Of a stretch of DNA of 33,974 bases, positions 9,767 to 18,689 are shown one piece after another. The translations under genes and the position numbers were made by a program. Under the pieces are notes generated by a model. The model made no database searches. It worked only from the letters and a program-made list of their open reading frames with translations, and was not told the origin of the DNA. This DNA is from Prevotella sp. (GTDB taxonomy: Bacteria > Bacteroidota > Bacteroidia > Bacteroidales > Bacteroidaceae): assembly GCA_024695705.1 (NCBI GenBank), contig JAILHP010000053.1:1-33974 (forward strand), read 5' to 3'. Each line of letters opens with the position of its first letter. The first letter of the stretch is position 1.

Positions 9767-10834
9767 ATGAAAATAAGTATTACAAGACAAAGTATCATAT
9801 TCTACGGACTGCAAGTGGCAGTATGGCTGGTGTTCCTGATGGTGCCAGCCATCTCCGCTTTCATTGCCACGCATAGCTGGTCGGGCTTCTTCGACGCCTT
9901 TAGCGTCAATGCCAGGATACACTGGGTGTCGGCCGCCATCTATTTTGTCAACACCCTCATCCTTGTGCCCTGGGGCTACTATAATAACCGCCGCTGGCTG
10001 TTCTGGGGAGGCAATGCCCTCATCTTGGGCTGGATGACTTACGTTTGGTTCCTGCGTTTCGACTCCCAGACATTCATGGAGCACGTGCCAGACCAACGAT
10101 TCAGCCATTATGCGCTGAGCAGCTATTATGCCTCGGCGCTGGTTGCCATCTTCATGAGTACTGCACTGGCTGGCATCGCCCTGTTGGTACACCATGTCTA
10201 TCGTGCCCAAGCCATCAAGCGTCAGTTGAAGGAGGAGCAGCAGAAACGTACGGAGGCGGAGCTGGAGTGGCTGAAGAACCAGCTGAACCCCCACTTCCTC
10301 TTCAATACGCTCAATAACATCTCGTCGCTCGTGCAGATTGATGCAGACAAGGCTCAGGATGCCATTGCCCAGCTCAGCGACCTGCTGCGCTACGCTATGT
10401 ACGAGACACGCCACGAGACCGTTCCCCTGCAAGGTGAGATGGAGTTTATGCGTAACTACGTGGAGCTAATGAAGCTGCGCCATAACGACAAGCTCAAGGT
10501 GACCACCGAGTGGCCCGACACTCCACCCTCCACACTTCACCTTCCACCTCTACTCTTCATCTCGCTCATCGAGAATGCCTTTAAGCATGGTGTCAGCAGT
10601 AACCGCGACTCAAGGATTGACATCAGCCTGACCGCCGACAACGACCAGATTACCTTTAGCTGCAACAACACCAACTACCCCAAGGACGAGCAGAACCGCA
10701 GCGGCTCAGGCATCGGCATCGAGAACACCCGTCGTCGCCTCGACCTCATGTACCCTGGCCGCTACACCTGGGACTACGGCGTGAACGATGACGGCACCGA
10801 GTATCACTCCTGCATAACAATAAATGGTAAATAA
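9767..10834 (+). CDS. LytS/YehU-like membrane sensor histidine kinase
   Basis: N-terminal TM helices; LKNQLNPHFLFNTLNNISSLVQ; ENAFKHGV; GSGIGIENTRRRLDLMYPG. Confidence 0.93.
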   Translation: MKISITRQSIIFYGLQVAVWLVFLMVPAISAFIATHSWSGFFDAFSVNARIHWVSAAIYFVNTLILVPWGYYNNRRWLFWGGNALILGWMTYVWFLRFDSQTFMEHVPDQRFSHYALSSYYASALVAIFMSTALAGIALLVHHVYRAQAIKRQLKEEQQKRTEAELEWLKNQLNPHFLFNTLNNISSLVQIDADKAQDAIAQLSDLLRYAMYETRHETVPLQGEMEFMRNYVELMKLRHNDKLKVTTEWPDTPPSTLHLPPLLFISLIENAFKHGVSSNRDSRIDISLTADNDQITFSCNNTNYPKDEQNRSGSGIGIENTRRRLDLMYPGRYTWDYGVNDDGTEYHSCITINGK

Positions 10835-10836
10835 TA

Positions 10837-11580
10837 ATGACTTGCATCATTGTTGACGACGAGCCGCTGGCTGTCAAACTCTTGGAATCGTTCGTAGCCC
10901 GCACCCCGCAGTTAGAACTCAAGGGTGCTTATACTGACAGCGTGGAAGCCATCGCCGCCCTGCGCGAGCAGCCTGTCGATCTTATATTCCTCGACATCCA
11001 GATGCCCGACATGGACGGTTTGGAGCTGGCTCACATGTTGCCCAAGGAAACCATGATTATCTTCACCACGGCCTTCAAGGAGTACGCCTTCGACAGCTAT
11101 GAGGTCAACACCGTTGATTTCCTCCTCAAGCCAGTACGCTATAACAAATTCCTGGCGGCTGTGGAGAAGGCAGAAGCAAGAAGCCCACAGCCTATCCCTC
11201 CGCCCTTCCCCAAGGAAAGGGAGATTCCCTCCCTTAGGGAGGGGATGGGGGTGGGCTTCTTCATCCGTGTCGATGGCGAGCTGCGTCAGTTGCAGTTTAA
11301 CGATATCCTTTATGTCAGCGGCATGAAGGACTACGTTATGTTCTACCTCAGCACGCAGCCCCGTCCGCTCATCACCCACATGACCATGAAGGCCGTGGAG
11401 GATATGCTGCCTGCCGACCGTTTTATGCGCGTACATCGTTCTTATATCGTGGCGCTCGACAAAATACGCAGCATCGACCGTAACGACTGCATCTACATTG
11501 GTGAGGAGATTATCCATGTCACCGAAGCCTTCCGTCAGCCATTCCAGGATTATGTTACCCGCCACTGCGTGGCGAAATGA
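10837..11580 (+). CDS. LytTR-family response regulator
   Basis: MTCIIVDDEPLAVKLLESFV receiver, DLIFLDIQMPDMDGLEL, C-terminal LytTR with FMRVHRSYIVALDKI. Confidence 0.94.
   Translation: MTCIIVDDEPLAVKLLESFVARTPQLELKGAYTDSVEAIAALREQPVDLIFLDIQMPDMDGLELAHMLPKETMIIFTTAFKEYAFDSYEVNTVDFLLKPVRYNKFLAAVEKAEARSPQPIPPPFPKEREIPSLREGMGVGFFIRVDGELRQLQFNDILYVSGMKDYVMFYLSTQPRPLITHMTMKAVEDMLPADRFMRVHRSYIVALDKIRSIDRNDCIYIGEEIIHVTEAFRQPFQDYVTRHCVAK
11180..11259. repeat. Palindromic element inserted in frame in the response-regulator linker
   Basis: Terminal arms gaagcccacagcctatccctcc / ggaggggatgggggtgggcttc pair at 17 of 22 positions; internal perfect CCCTCCC-tta-GGGAGGG. Confidence 0.75.
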
Positions 11581-11583
11581 AGA

Positions 11584-12522
11584 ATGAGAAAAGCTCAAAG
11601 CTCAATGATCAATGATCAAAGCTCCATGGTCAAGGCCTACGTCAGGTACTTGAAGCTGCAGCGGAACATGTCGGCCAACACGCTCGATGCCTATCAGCGT
11701 GACCTCGACAAACTGCTACTTTTCCTGAACCATGAGGGCAAAGACGTTGTCACCTTGGAGCTGGCCGACCTGCAGACTTTTGCCACCTCGCTCCACGATA
11801 TCGGCATCGGACCCCGTTCGCAGTGCCGCATACTGAGCGGCGTGCGTTCGTTCTTCCGTTTCCTGCAGCTTGACGGCTGGCGCGAGGATGACCCGTCGGA
11901 ACTTTTGGAATCGCCCGTGCTGGGCGAGCACCTGCCTGAAGTGCTTTCGACGGAAGAGGTTGACAGGCTGGAGGCCAGCATCGATGTCTCGAAACCTGAA
12001 GGCCATCGCAACCGCGCCATTATCGAAGTGCTGTTCTCTTGTGGCCTGCGTGTCAGCGAATTGGTCAATCTCAAGCTTTCCAACCTTTACACCGAGGAAC
12101 AGTATGTACGCATCTTCGGCAAAGGCTCGAAGGAGCGCCTAGTGCCCATTTCCGAGAAAGCCCTTCAGGAATTGAAAGACTGGTTTGCGTGCAGGAAGCA
12201 GTTGAAAATCAAGCCCGGCGAAGAGGACTATGTGTTCCTGAACCGTCGGGGAACCCACCTGACGCGCACCATGATTCTCATCATGATCAAGCAGCAGGCC
12301 GAGGAAGCAGGCATCCAGAAAACCATCTCGCCCCATACGCTGCGCCACTCCTTTGCCACGGCACTGCTCGAGGGCGGAGCCGACCTACGCGTCATCCAGG
12401 CGCTGCTGGGACACGAGTCCATCGGCACCACCGAGATATACACCCACATTGACATGAGCACACTGCGAGAGGAAATCATCAACCATCATCCAAGAAACAT
12501 GAAAAGCAAGTCAATTCAATAA
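11584..12522 (+). CDS. xerD: Site-specific tyrosine recombinase XerD-like
   Basis: YLKLQRNMSANTLDAYQRDL; catalytic SHTLRHSFATALLEGGADLRVIQALLGHESIGTTEIYTH. Confidence 0.9.
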   Translation: MRKAQSSMINDQSSMVKAYVRYLKLQRNMSANTLDAYQRDLDKLLLFLNHEGKDVVTLELADLQTFATSLHDIGIGPRSQCRILSGVRSFFRFLQLDGWREDDPSELLESPVLGEHLPEVLSTEEVDRLEASIDVSKPEGHRNRAIIEVLFSCGLRVSELVNLKLSNLYTEEQYVRIFGKGSKERLVPISEKALQELKDWFACRKQLKIKPGEEDYVFLNRRGTHLTRTMILIMIKQQAEEAGIQKTISPHTLRHSFATALLEGGADLRVIQALLGHESIGTTEIYTHIDMSTLREEIINHHPRNMKSKSIQ

Positions 12523-12528
12523 AAAATT

Positions 12529-12617
12529 ATTGTTTTACGATAAATTAACATTGTTTTCCATTGCCGTTCAAAAAAAACTATTTATCTTTGCACCGAAATT
12601 AATTATCGTTTAACAAT
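12529..12617. repeat. Inverted repeat flanking the DUF2975/HTH promoter
   Basis: attgttttacgataaattaa (12529-12548) versus ttaattatcgtttaacaat (12599-12617), near-complementary arms. Confidence 0.7.
12583..12590 (+). promoter_or_regulatory. -7 box TATCTTTG; TTG at 12561-12563, 19-nt spacer
   Basis: Consensus match upstream of DUF2975 CDS. Confidence 0.65.
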
Positions 12618-12624
12618 AAACTAT

Positions 12625-13101
12625 ATGAAAAGGAGATTGAATGTTCTGTGTATAGTAATGCTGTCGCTGTTGTTAATACAGGTGGTTCTGTCGTTCGCGT
12701 TCAGCATAGACGACATGATCAGCGGCTTCAGCGAAGGCTATAGGGACGGTCAGACACATTCGATGGGAAAAATCGAGGCGCTGTGTGCATTTCCTATCTG
12801 CATTGCCGTGATTTGTTTGTCCGTCCATTCGTTCGTGTCGTTCGTGAAATTCATCCTGAACGTCAACCGCGACCAAGTGTTTACTTTGAAGAACGTCTCC
12901 CTGTTGCGCAGCACCGGCTGGCGGTTGCTGATTGCTATGGTACTGTGTGTTCCTATGGAACTGATACTGATGGGCACGAAGCTGGAAACCGTCTTCGATG
13001 AATACGTCGATCCTATTATCTTCAGTGTGTTCTGTCTGATTATTGCCGAGGCATTCGCCATCGGCCTGAAGTTAAAGGAAGAACAAGACCTAACCATCTG
13101 A
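12625..13101 (+). CDS. DUF2975 domain-containing membrane protein
   Basis: Several TM segments; paired with a small Cro/CI-type regulator, the usual DUF2975 context. Confidence 0.7.
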   Translation: MKRRLNVLCIVMLSLLLIQVVLSFAFSIDDMISGFSEGYRDGQTHSMGKIEALCAFPICIAVICLSVHSFVSFVKFILNVNRDQVFTLKNVSLLRSTGWRLLIAMVLCVPMELILMGTKLETVFDEYVDPIIFSVFCLIIAEAFAIGLKLKEEQDLTI

Positions 13102-13105
13102 GCTT

Positions 13106-13312
13106 ATGGGACAAATCATCGTAAACGTAGATGTGATGATGGCCAAGCGAAAGATGTCATCACAGGAACTGGCCGAGCGGATAGGCATCACGCAGGCTAA
13201 CCTCTCCATACTCAAGACGGGCAAAGCCAAGGCTATCCGTTTCTCCACGCTCGAGGCTATCTGTAAGTCCCTGGACTGTCAGCCTGGTGACATATTGGAA
13301 TATAAAGAATAA
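13106..13312 (+). CDS. Small helix-turn-helix (XRE/YozG-like) transcriptional regulator
   Basis: MIIVNVDVMMAKRKMSSQELAERIGITQANLSILKTGKAKAIRFSTLEAICKSLDCQPGDILEY-type sequence. Confidence 0.9.
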   Translation: MGQIIVNVDVMMAKRKMSSQELAERIGITQANLSILKTGKAKAIRFSTLEAICKSLDCQPGDILEYKE

Positions 13313-13373
13313 AAAAAACGCAACTTTTACGTAGTTTTTCCCGTCCAATGTACGTCTAATAATAAAAAATGTG

Positions 13374-13381
13374 TAACTTTG
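13374..13381 (+). promoter_or_regulatory. -7 box TAACTTTG upstream of the M16 peptidase
   Basis: TAnnTTTG consensus 46 nt before ATG. Confidence 0.5.
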
Positions 13382-13427
13382 CGCGCCATTAATATATTAA
13401 ATTTCATATTTCAAACCAAATAAAAAA

Positions 13428-16244
13428 ATGAAACTAAGAAGATTTTTCGTTGCAGCTGCGCTGCTGATGGTCAGCACCGTAGCTATGGTGGCTCAGGAAA
13501 TGCCCGCCATCCCCGTGGATGAGGCAGTTCGTATCGGTAAGTTAGACAATGGCCTGACTTATTACATTCGCCACAACAACTGGCCCGAGAACCGGGCAGA
13601 GTTCTACATCGCCCAGAAGGTGGGCTCCCTGCAGGAGAACGATGACCAGCGCGGTCTGGCTCACTTCCTGGAGCACATGGCCTTCAACGGCTCCAAGCAC
13701 TTCAAGGGCAACGACCTGTTGCGCTGGTGCGAGAACATTGGTGTGAAGTTCGGTCGCGACCTGAACGCCTACACCTCTATCGATCAGACAGTGTATAACA
13801 TTTCCAACGTCCCCACGACACGTGAGTCTATCGTTGACTCCTGTCTGCTCATTCTCTACGACTGGGCCGACGGTCTGCTTCTGGAGCAGGAGGAGATTGA
13901 GAAGGAGCGTGGTGTCATCCACGAGGAGTGGCGTCTGCGTACCAGCGCCTCACAGCGTATGTTCGAGCGCTGCCTGCCTCAGCTCTATCCCAACTGTAAG
14001 TACGGCTACCGCATGCCTATCGGTCTGATGGAGATTATCGACAACTTCGAGCGTCCCTTCCTGCAGTCTTACTATGAGAAGTGGTACCGTCCCGACAACC
14101 AGGGCCTCATCATCGTCGGCGACGTCGATGTAGATAAGGTAGAGGCCAAGATCAAGGCTTTGTTCAGCGGCATCGTACTGCCCGAGAACCGCGCCCTGGT
14201 AGAGGACGTGCCCGTGCCCGACAACGATGAGCCTATCTACGTCATCGACAAGGACAAGGAGATGGAATACAACTACGTCATGATGATGTTCAAGCACGAG
14301 GTATTCCCCGACTCCCTGAAGGGCAGCATGGCCTATATGATGGCTGACTACATGAAGGATGCCGCCATCAGCATGCTCAATGACCGCCTGAAGGAGTTTG
14401 CCGAGAAGCCCGAGTGCCCCTACCTGCAGGCAAGCGCTGGCGACGGCCGTTACATCTACGCCAAGACCGAGGATGCCTTCGAGATGGACATGCTGCCGAA
14501 GGACGGCATGACCGAGGCCGCCATCAAGGCCGCCTTCATAGAGGCTCGCCGTGCTGCTGAGTTCGGCTTCACCGCTACGGAGTACAACCGCTTCAAGGCC
14601 AACTACCTCAGCTCGCTGGAGAAGCAGTACCTCAACAAGGACAAACGCTACAACGCAACGTTCGTCAACCAGTATGTACAGCACTTCCTGGCCAACGAGC
14701 CCATCCCCAGCATCGACTACACCTACGAGATCATGAAGCAGGTGGTTCCTGCCATTCCCGTTGACTATATCAACATGGTGATGAAGGAGCTGGTTCCCCC
14801 CACGAACAAGAACCTCGTGCTGCTCAACTTCAACACCGAGAAGGACGGTGCCGTCTATCCCACAGCCGAGACCTTCAAGAAGGCCATCGACGAGGCACGT
14901 GCCGAGACCATCGAGGCTTACGTGGATAACGTGAAGGACGAGCCGCTCATGGCCACCCAGCCCCAGCCCGGCAAGATTGTGAAGGAAGAGAAAAACGACA
15001 AGTTCGACTACACCAAGCTCACGCTCTCCAACGGTGCTACCGTTATACTGAAGCAGACAGACCTGAAGAAAGACCAGGTCATCCTCTCCGGTGAAGGCTT
15101 TGGCGGTTCTGCCCTCTATGGCGCTGCCGACTTCAGCAACCTCAAGATGTTCAACGACGTCATCGAGGCCAGCGGTCTGGGTAACTTCTCCCACACCGAG
15201 CTAGTGAAGGCTATGGCCGGTAAGATTGCCAGCCTGTCGCTGTCGCTGGGCACTAACCGTCAGCACGTCAGCGGCTCATCCACCCCGAAGGACGTTGAGT
15301 CCATGCTGCAGCTGCTCTACCTCACTTTCACCAACATCAACAAGGACCAGCAGTCGTTCGACAACCTCATGCAGACCACAGAGCTCGAGCTGAAGAACCG
15401 TCTGATGAATCCGGAGGTCGTCTTCTCTGACTCACTCCAGGCTACCGTTAGCTGCCATAATCCCCGCATGGCTCCGCTCACCGTCGAGGCCCTGAAGCAG
15501 GTCAACTACGACCGCATTCTGCAGATTGCCAAGGAGCGCACCACCAATGCCGCTGCCTACACGTTCACCATCATCGGCAATTACGACGAGGCCACCATCC
15601 GTCAGCTCATCGAGCAGTACATTGCCTCGCTGCCCGGCAACCAGAACGTAGTGAAGAGTCCCGATGTCAGCACCGACTTCACGGGCGTTGTCGTCAACAG
15701 CTTCAAGAACAAGGCAGAGACCCCGAAGGCCATCGCCGTCATCGCCACCTACAGCAAGCAGATGCCTTACACGCTCGAGAACGCTGTACGTGCCAGCATC
15801 GCCGGTCAGGTGCTCCAGATGATTTATCTGGACAAGATACGTGAGAAGGCTGGTGCTGCCTACACCGTAGCAGCCATCGCACAGGCCGACCGCGACGACT
15901 TCGGTCCCACGACGCAGATCATCGGCTACTGCCCCATGAAGCCTGAGAAGGGCGACGAGGCCGTACGCATCCTGCGCGAAGAGATGAACGTGCTGGCCAC
16001 TACCTGCGATGCCGACATGCTGAAGAAGGTTCAGGAGTACATGCTGAAGAACATCGACGATCAGGCCAAGACCAACGGCTACTGGGCAGGAGTCATCAGC
16101 GACTGGACCAAGTGGGGCATCGACATGCACACCGACTACAAGGCCGTCGTGCAGGCTCAGACTCCGCAGACCATCAGCGCCTTCATGAAGGAGCTCCTCG
16201 CTGCTGGCAACCGTGCAGAAGTGGTTATGATGCCTGCTGAGTAA
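13428..16244 (+). CDS. M16 family (insulinase/pitrilysin-type) secreted metallopeptidase
   Basis: Signal peptide; HFLEHMAFNGSKHF (HxxEH); VIHEEWRLR; duplicated M16 architecture, 938 aa. Confidence 0.95.
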   Translation: MKLRRFFVAAALLMVSTVAMVAQEMPAIPVDEAVRIGKLDNGLTYYIRHNNWPENRAEFYIAQKVGSLQENDDQRGLAHFLEHMAFNGSKHFKGNDLLRWCENIGVKFGRDLNAYTSIDQTVYNISNVPTTRESIVDSCLLILYDWADGLLLEQEEIEKERGVIHEEWRLRTSASQRMFERCLPQLYPNCKYGYRMPIGLMEIIDNFERPFLQSYYEKWYRPDNQGLIIVGDVDVDKVEAKIKALFSGIVLPENRALVEDVPVPDNDEPIYVIDKDKEMEYNYVMMMFKHEVFPDSLKGSMAYMMADYMKDAAISMLNDRLKEFAEKPECPYLQASAGDGRYIYAKTEDAFEMDMLPKDGMTEAAIKAAFIEARRAAEFGFTATEYNRFKANYLSSLEKQYLNKDKRYNATFVNQYVQHFLANEPIPSIDYTYEIMKQVVPAIPVDYINMVMKELVPPTNKNLVLLNFNTEKDGAVYPTAETFKKAIDEARAETIEAYVDNVKDEPLMATQPQPGKIVKEEKNDKFDYTKLTLSNGATVILKQTDLKKDQVILSGEGFGGSALYGAADFSNLKMFNDVIEASGLGNFSHTELVKAMAGKIASLSLSLGTNRQHVSGSSTPKDVESMLQLLYLTFTNINKDQQSFDNLMQTTELELKNRLMNPEVVFSDSLQATVSCHNPRMAPLTVEALKQVNYDRILQIAKERTTNAAAYTFTIIGNYDEATIRQLIEQYIASLPGNQNVVKSPDVSTDFTGVVVNSFKNKAETPKAIAVIATYSKQMPYTLENAVRASIAGQVLQMIYLDKIREKAGAAYTVAAIAQADRDDFGPTTQIIGYCPMKPEKGDEAVRILREEMNVLATTCDADMLKKVQEYMLKNIDDQAKTNGYWAGVISDWTKWGIDMHTDYKAVVQAQTPQTISAFMKELLAAGNRAEVVMMPAE

Positions 16245-16265
16245 ATTCTTTCTGGAAAAATCAAT

Positions 16266-16307
16266 AAAACGGCCTGTTTCTTAAGAAACGGGCTGTTTTT
16301 CTTTGTA
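16266..16307 (+). terminator. Intrinsic terminator after the M16 peptidase
   Basis: aaaacggcctgtttc-ttaa-gaaacgggctgtttttcttt; long stem with G-U wobbles and U-rich tail. Confidence 0.85.
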
Positions 16308-16324
16308 TTTTACTCACTTATTCG

Positions 16325-16332
16325 TACCTTTG
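16325..16332 (+). promoter_or_regulatory. -7 box TACCTTTG; TTG at 16303-16305, 19-nt spacer
   Basis: Consensus match upstream of metK. Confidence 0.65.
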
Positions 16333-16351
16333 CAGCCGCAAAAGAAAAATT

Positions 16352-16380
16352 GTAAATAGTAAATCCGTAAATAGTAAATA
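16352..16380. repeat. Heptad tandem array GTAAATA GTAAATCC GTAAATA GTAAATA
   Basis: Read directly; metK leader. Confidence 0.85.
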
Positions 16381-16386
16381 AAGCAG

Positions 16387-17655
16387 ATGTCATATTTCTT
16401 TTCATCAGAATCAGTATCTGAAGGTCATCCCGACAAGGTGGCCGACCAGATTAGCGACGCCATTCTCGACCAGTTCCTGGCTTACGACGAGCATGCCCGT
16501 GTGGCCTGCGAATCCTTTGTCACCACTGGTCAGGTAGTCATCATGGGCGAGGTGCGCAGCGAGGTGTACATCGACCTACAGACCATTGCCCGCAACACCA
16601 TCAAGAAAATTGGCTACACCAAGGCGGAATACCAGTTCGACGGCAATTCCTGCGGTATCCTTACCGCCATTCACGAGCAGAGTGAGGACATCAACCGAGG
16701 CGTGGATCGCGAAGAGGATGAAAACCAGGGAGCCGGCGACCAGGGCATGATGTTCGGCTACGCCACGAACGAGACGGAGAACCTGATGCCCGTCAGCCTC
16801 GACTTGGCCCACCTCATCATGCACACCTTGGCAGATATCCGTAAGGAGGGTAAGGTGATGACCTACCTGCGTCCGGATGCCAAGAGCCAGGTAACCATCC
16901 AGTACAGCGACGATGGTGTACCTGAGCGTATCGATACCATCGTTGTCTCCACCCAGCACGACGAGTTTGACACGGACGACGATCGGATGCTGCAGCACAT
17001 CAAGGACGATGTCCTGAACATCCTCATTCCGCGTGTCAAGCAGCAGATACATTCAGAGAAGGTGCTGGCGCTGTTTGGCGATGACATCAAGTACTACGTC
17101 AACCCCACCGGCAAGTTCGTCATCGGCGGACCTCATGGCGATACCGGCTTGACAGGTCGCAAGATTATCGTCGACACCTATGGCGGCAAGGGAGCACACG
17201 GCGGCGGAGCTTTCTCAGGCAAAGACTCTTCGAAAGTGGACCGCTCGGCAGCCTATGCAGCCCGTCACATTGCCAAGAACATGGTGGCAGCAGGAGTCAG
17301 CGACGAGATGCTGGTACAGATTAGCTATGCTATTGGTGTGGCAGAGCCCATGAACATCTATGTCAACACCTATGGTCGCAGCCATGTCAACATGACCGAC
17401 GGAGAGATTGCCGACCGCATCGGAAAGCTCTTCGACCTGCGGCCGAAGGCCATTGAGCGTACGCTGAAGCTGCGGCAGCCCATGTATGTGGAGACGGCAG
17501 CCTATGGCCACATGGGACGCAGGAACGAGGTTGTCAAAAAGACGTTCACCAGCAGTTACCACGAGACGAAGACCATTGACGTGGAGCTGTTCACCTGGGA
17601 GAAGCTGGACCGTATTGACGATATCAAGGCAGCCTTCGGCCTGAACAACAACTGA
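16387..17655 (+). CDS. metK: S-adenosylmethionine synthase
   Basis: [61 protein letters not shown]. Confidence 0.97.
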   Translation: MSYFFSSESVSEGHPDKVADQISDAILDQFLAYDEHARVACESFVTTGQVVIMGEVRSEVYIDLQTIARNTIKKIGYTKAEYQFDGNSCGILTAIHEQSEDINRGVDREEDENQGAGDQGMMFGYATNETENLMPVSLDLAHLIMHTLADIRKEGKVMTYLRPDAKSQVTIQYSDDGVPERIDTIVVSTQHDEFDTDDDRMLQHIKDDVLNILIPRVKQQIHSEKVLALFGDDIKYYVNPTGKFVIGGPHGDTGLTGRKIIVDTYGGKGAHGGGAFSGKDSSKVDRSAAYAARHIAKNMVAAGVSDEMLVQISYAIGVAEPMNIYVNTYGRSHVNMTDGEIADRIGKLFDLRPKAIERTLKLRQPMYVETAAYGHMGRRNEVVKKTFTSSYHETKTIDVELFTWEKLDRIDDIKAAFGLNNN

Positions 17656-17656
17656 T

Positions 17657-18685
17657 ATGCCGCAGGATTCCATCACGCATGTAGAGCAGCCCGTTGAAGC
17701 GGTTACTGCGCGGGTTGGCGACTCCGTCGTCCACTCAAGCAAGCCTCGTACACCCTATCAGGTGTTGCGCACGCTGCCGCGTGATGCTACCCCTGCCCAG
17801 CAGGACTCCGCCATACAGGCTACTTTCCAACCGGCAGAGATACGTTACAGCAGCCAGCCTGACACACTCCACCTTCCTGGTCACGGCAAGGGCGTGAAGC
17901 TGACCGATATCGATATCCCCATCTATTACGAAAAGACGTTCTTTACCCAGAGCCTTCAGCAGGCAGGCAAGGTTTCGACCATCTACGGCATGCCAGGAGA
18001 CCCTGTGCCCTATACCCTGCACAACGACAACGTGATGACTTCTCTGCTGCTGGCGTCCTTTGTGGTGACGCTGATTCTGCTGGCCAACATCCGCTCGTTT
18101 GTCGTCCATCAGGTTAAGACCTTCTTCTACATCCCGCGTACAGACAACACATTCATGCCGGAAACCAGCGGTGAGCTGCGCTGTCAGTTCTTCCTGGTTG
18201 CCCAGACGTGTCTGCTGCTGTCGATATTGGCTTACTTCTTCACTCAGCAGTTCATCGGCACCACCTTCATCCTGCGTTCCGACTACATGCTCATCGGCAT
18301 CTATTTTTCCATGTTTGTCGCGTACTTCCTGTTGCACGCCCTCCTGTACACGTGTGTCAACCTGGTGTTCTTCAACAGCAAGAAAAATGTGCAGTGGATC
18401 AAGACGCTACTCCTCATCACTTCAGTCGAAGGAGTGATACTTTTCCCCTTGGTTTTGCTGATGGTATATTTCGATTTATCGACAGAAAGTGTCATCTTCT
18501 ACTTTGCAATTATCCTTGTTTTGACGAAAATATTAACGTTTTACAAGTGTTTTATCATCTTTTTTCGTCGGATAGGCGGTTATTTACAAATTATTTTGTA
18601 CTTTTGTGCCCTCGAAATCGTGCCTTTAGCAGTAATTGGGATTGCCCTGGTACTAACTGGCAGTTATTTAAAGATAAATTATTAG
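17657..18685 (+). CDS. DUF4271 domain-containing membrane protein
   Basis: Proline-rich N-terminus, multiple TM helices, located between metK and hemD as in related genomes. Confidence 0.7.
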   Translation: MPQDSITHVEQPVEAVTARVGDSVVHSSKPRTPYQVLRTLPRDATPAQQDSAIQATFQPAEIRYSSQPDTLHLPGHGKGVKLTDIDIPIYYEKTFFTQSLQQAGKVSTIYGMPGDPVPYTLHNDNVMTSLLLASFVVTLILLANIRSFVVHQVKTFFYIPRTDNTFMPETSGELRCQFFLVAQTCLLLSILAYFFTQQFIGTTFILRSDYMLIGIYFSMFVAYFLLHALLYTCVNLVFFNSKKNVQWIKTLLLITSVEGVILFPLVLLMVYFDLSTESVIFYFAIILVLTKILTFYKCFIIFFRRIGGYLQIILYFCALEIVPLAVIGIALVLTGSYLKINY

Positions 18686-18689
18686 GACA

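Noticed and set aside
11584-12522. XerD as evidence of an integrated mobile element
   Set aside because: Looks like the housekeeping dimer-resolution recombinase; no att-like repeats, phage or conjugation genes nearby.
13950-15194. 414-aa minus-strand ORF opposite the M16 peptidase
   Set aside because: Antisense shadow of a GC-rich, codon-biased gene; low-complexity H/V/L/G composition and no recognisable family.
16333-16386. SAM riboswitch upstream of metK
   Set aside because: Leader is only about 50 nt, AT-rich and made of GTAAATA repeats; no aptamer-like structure.
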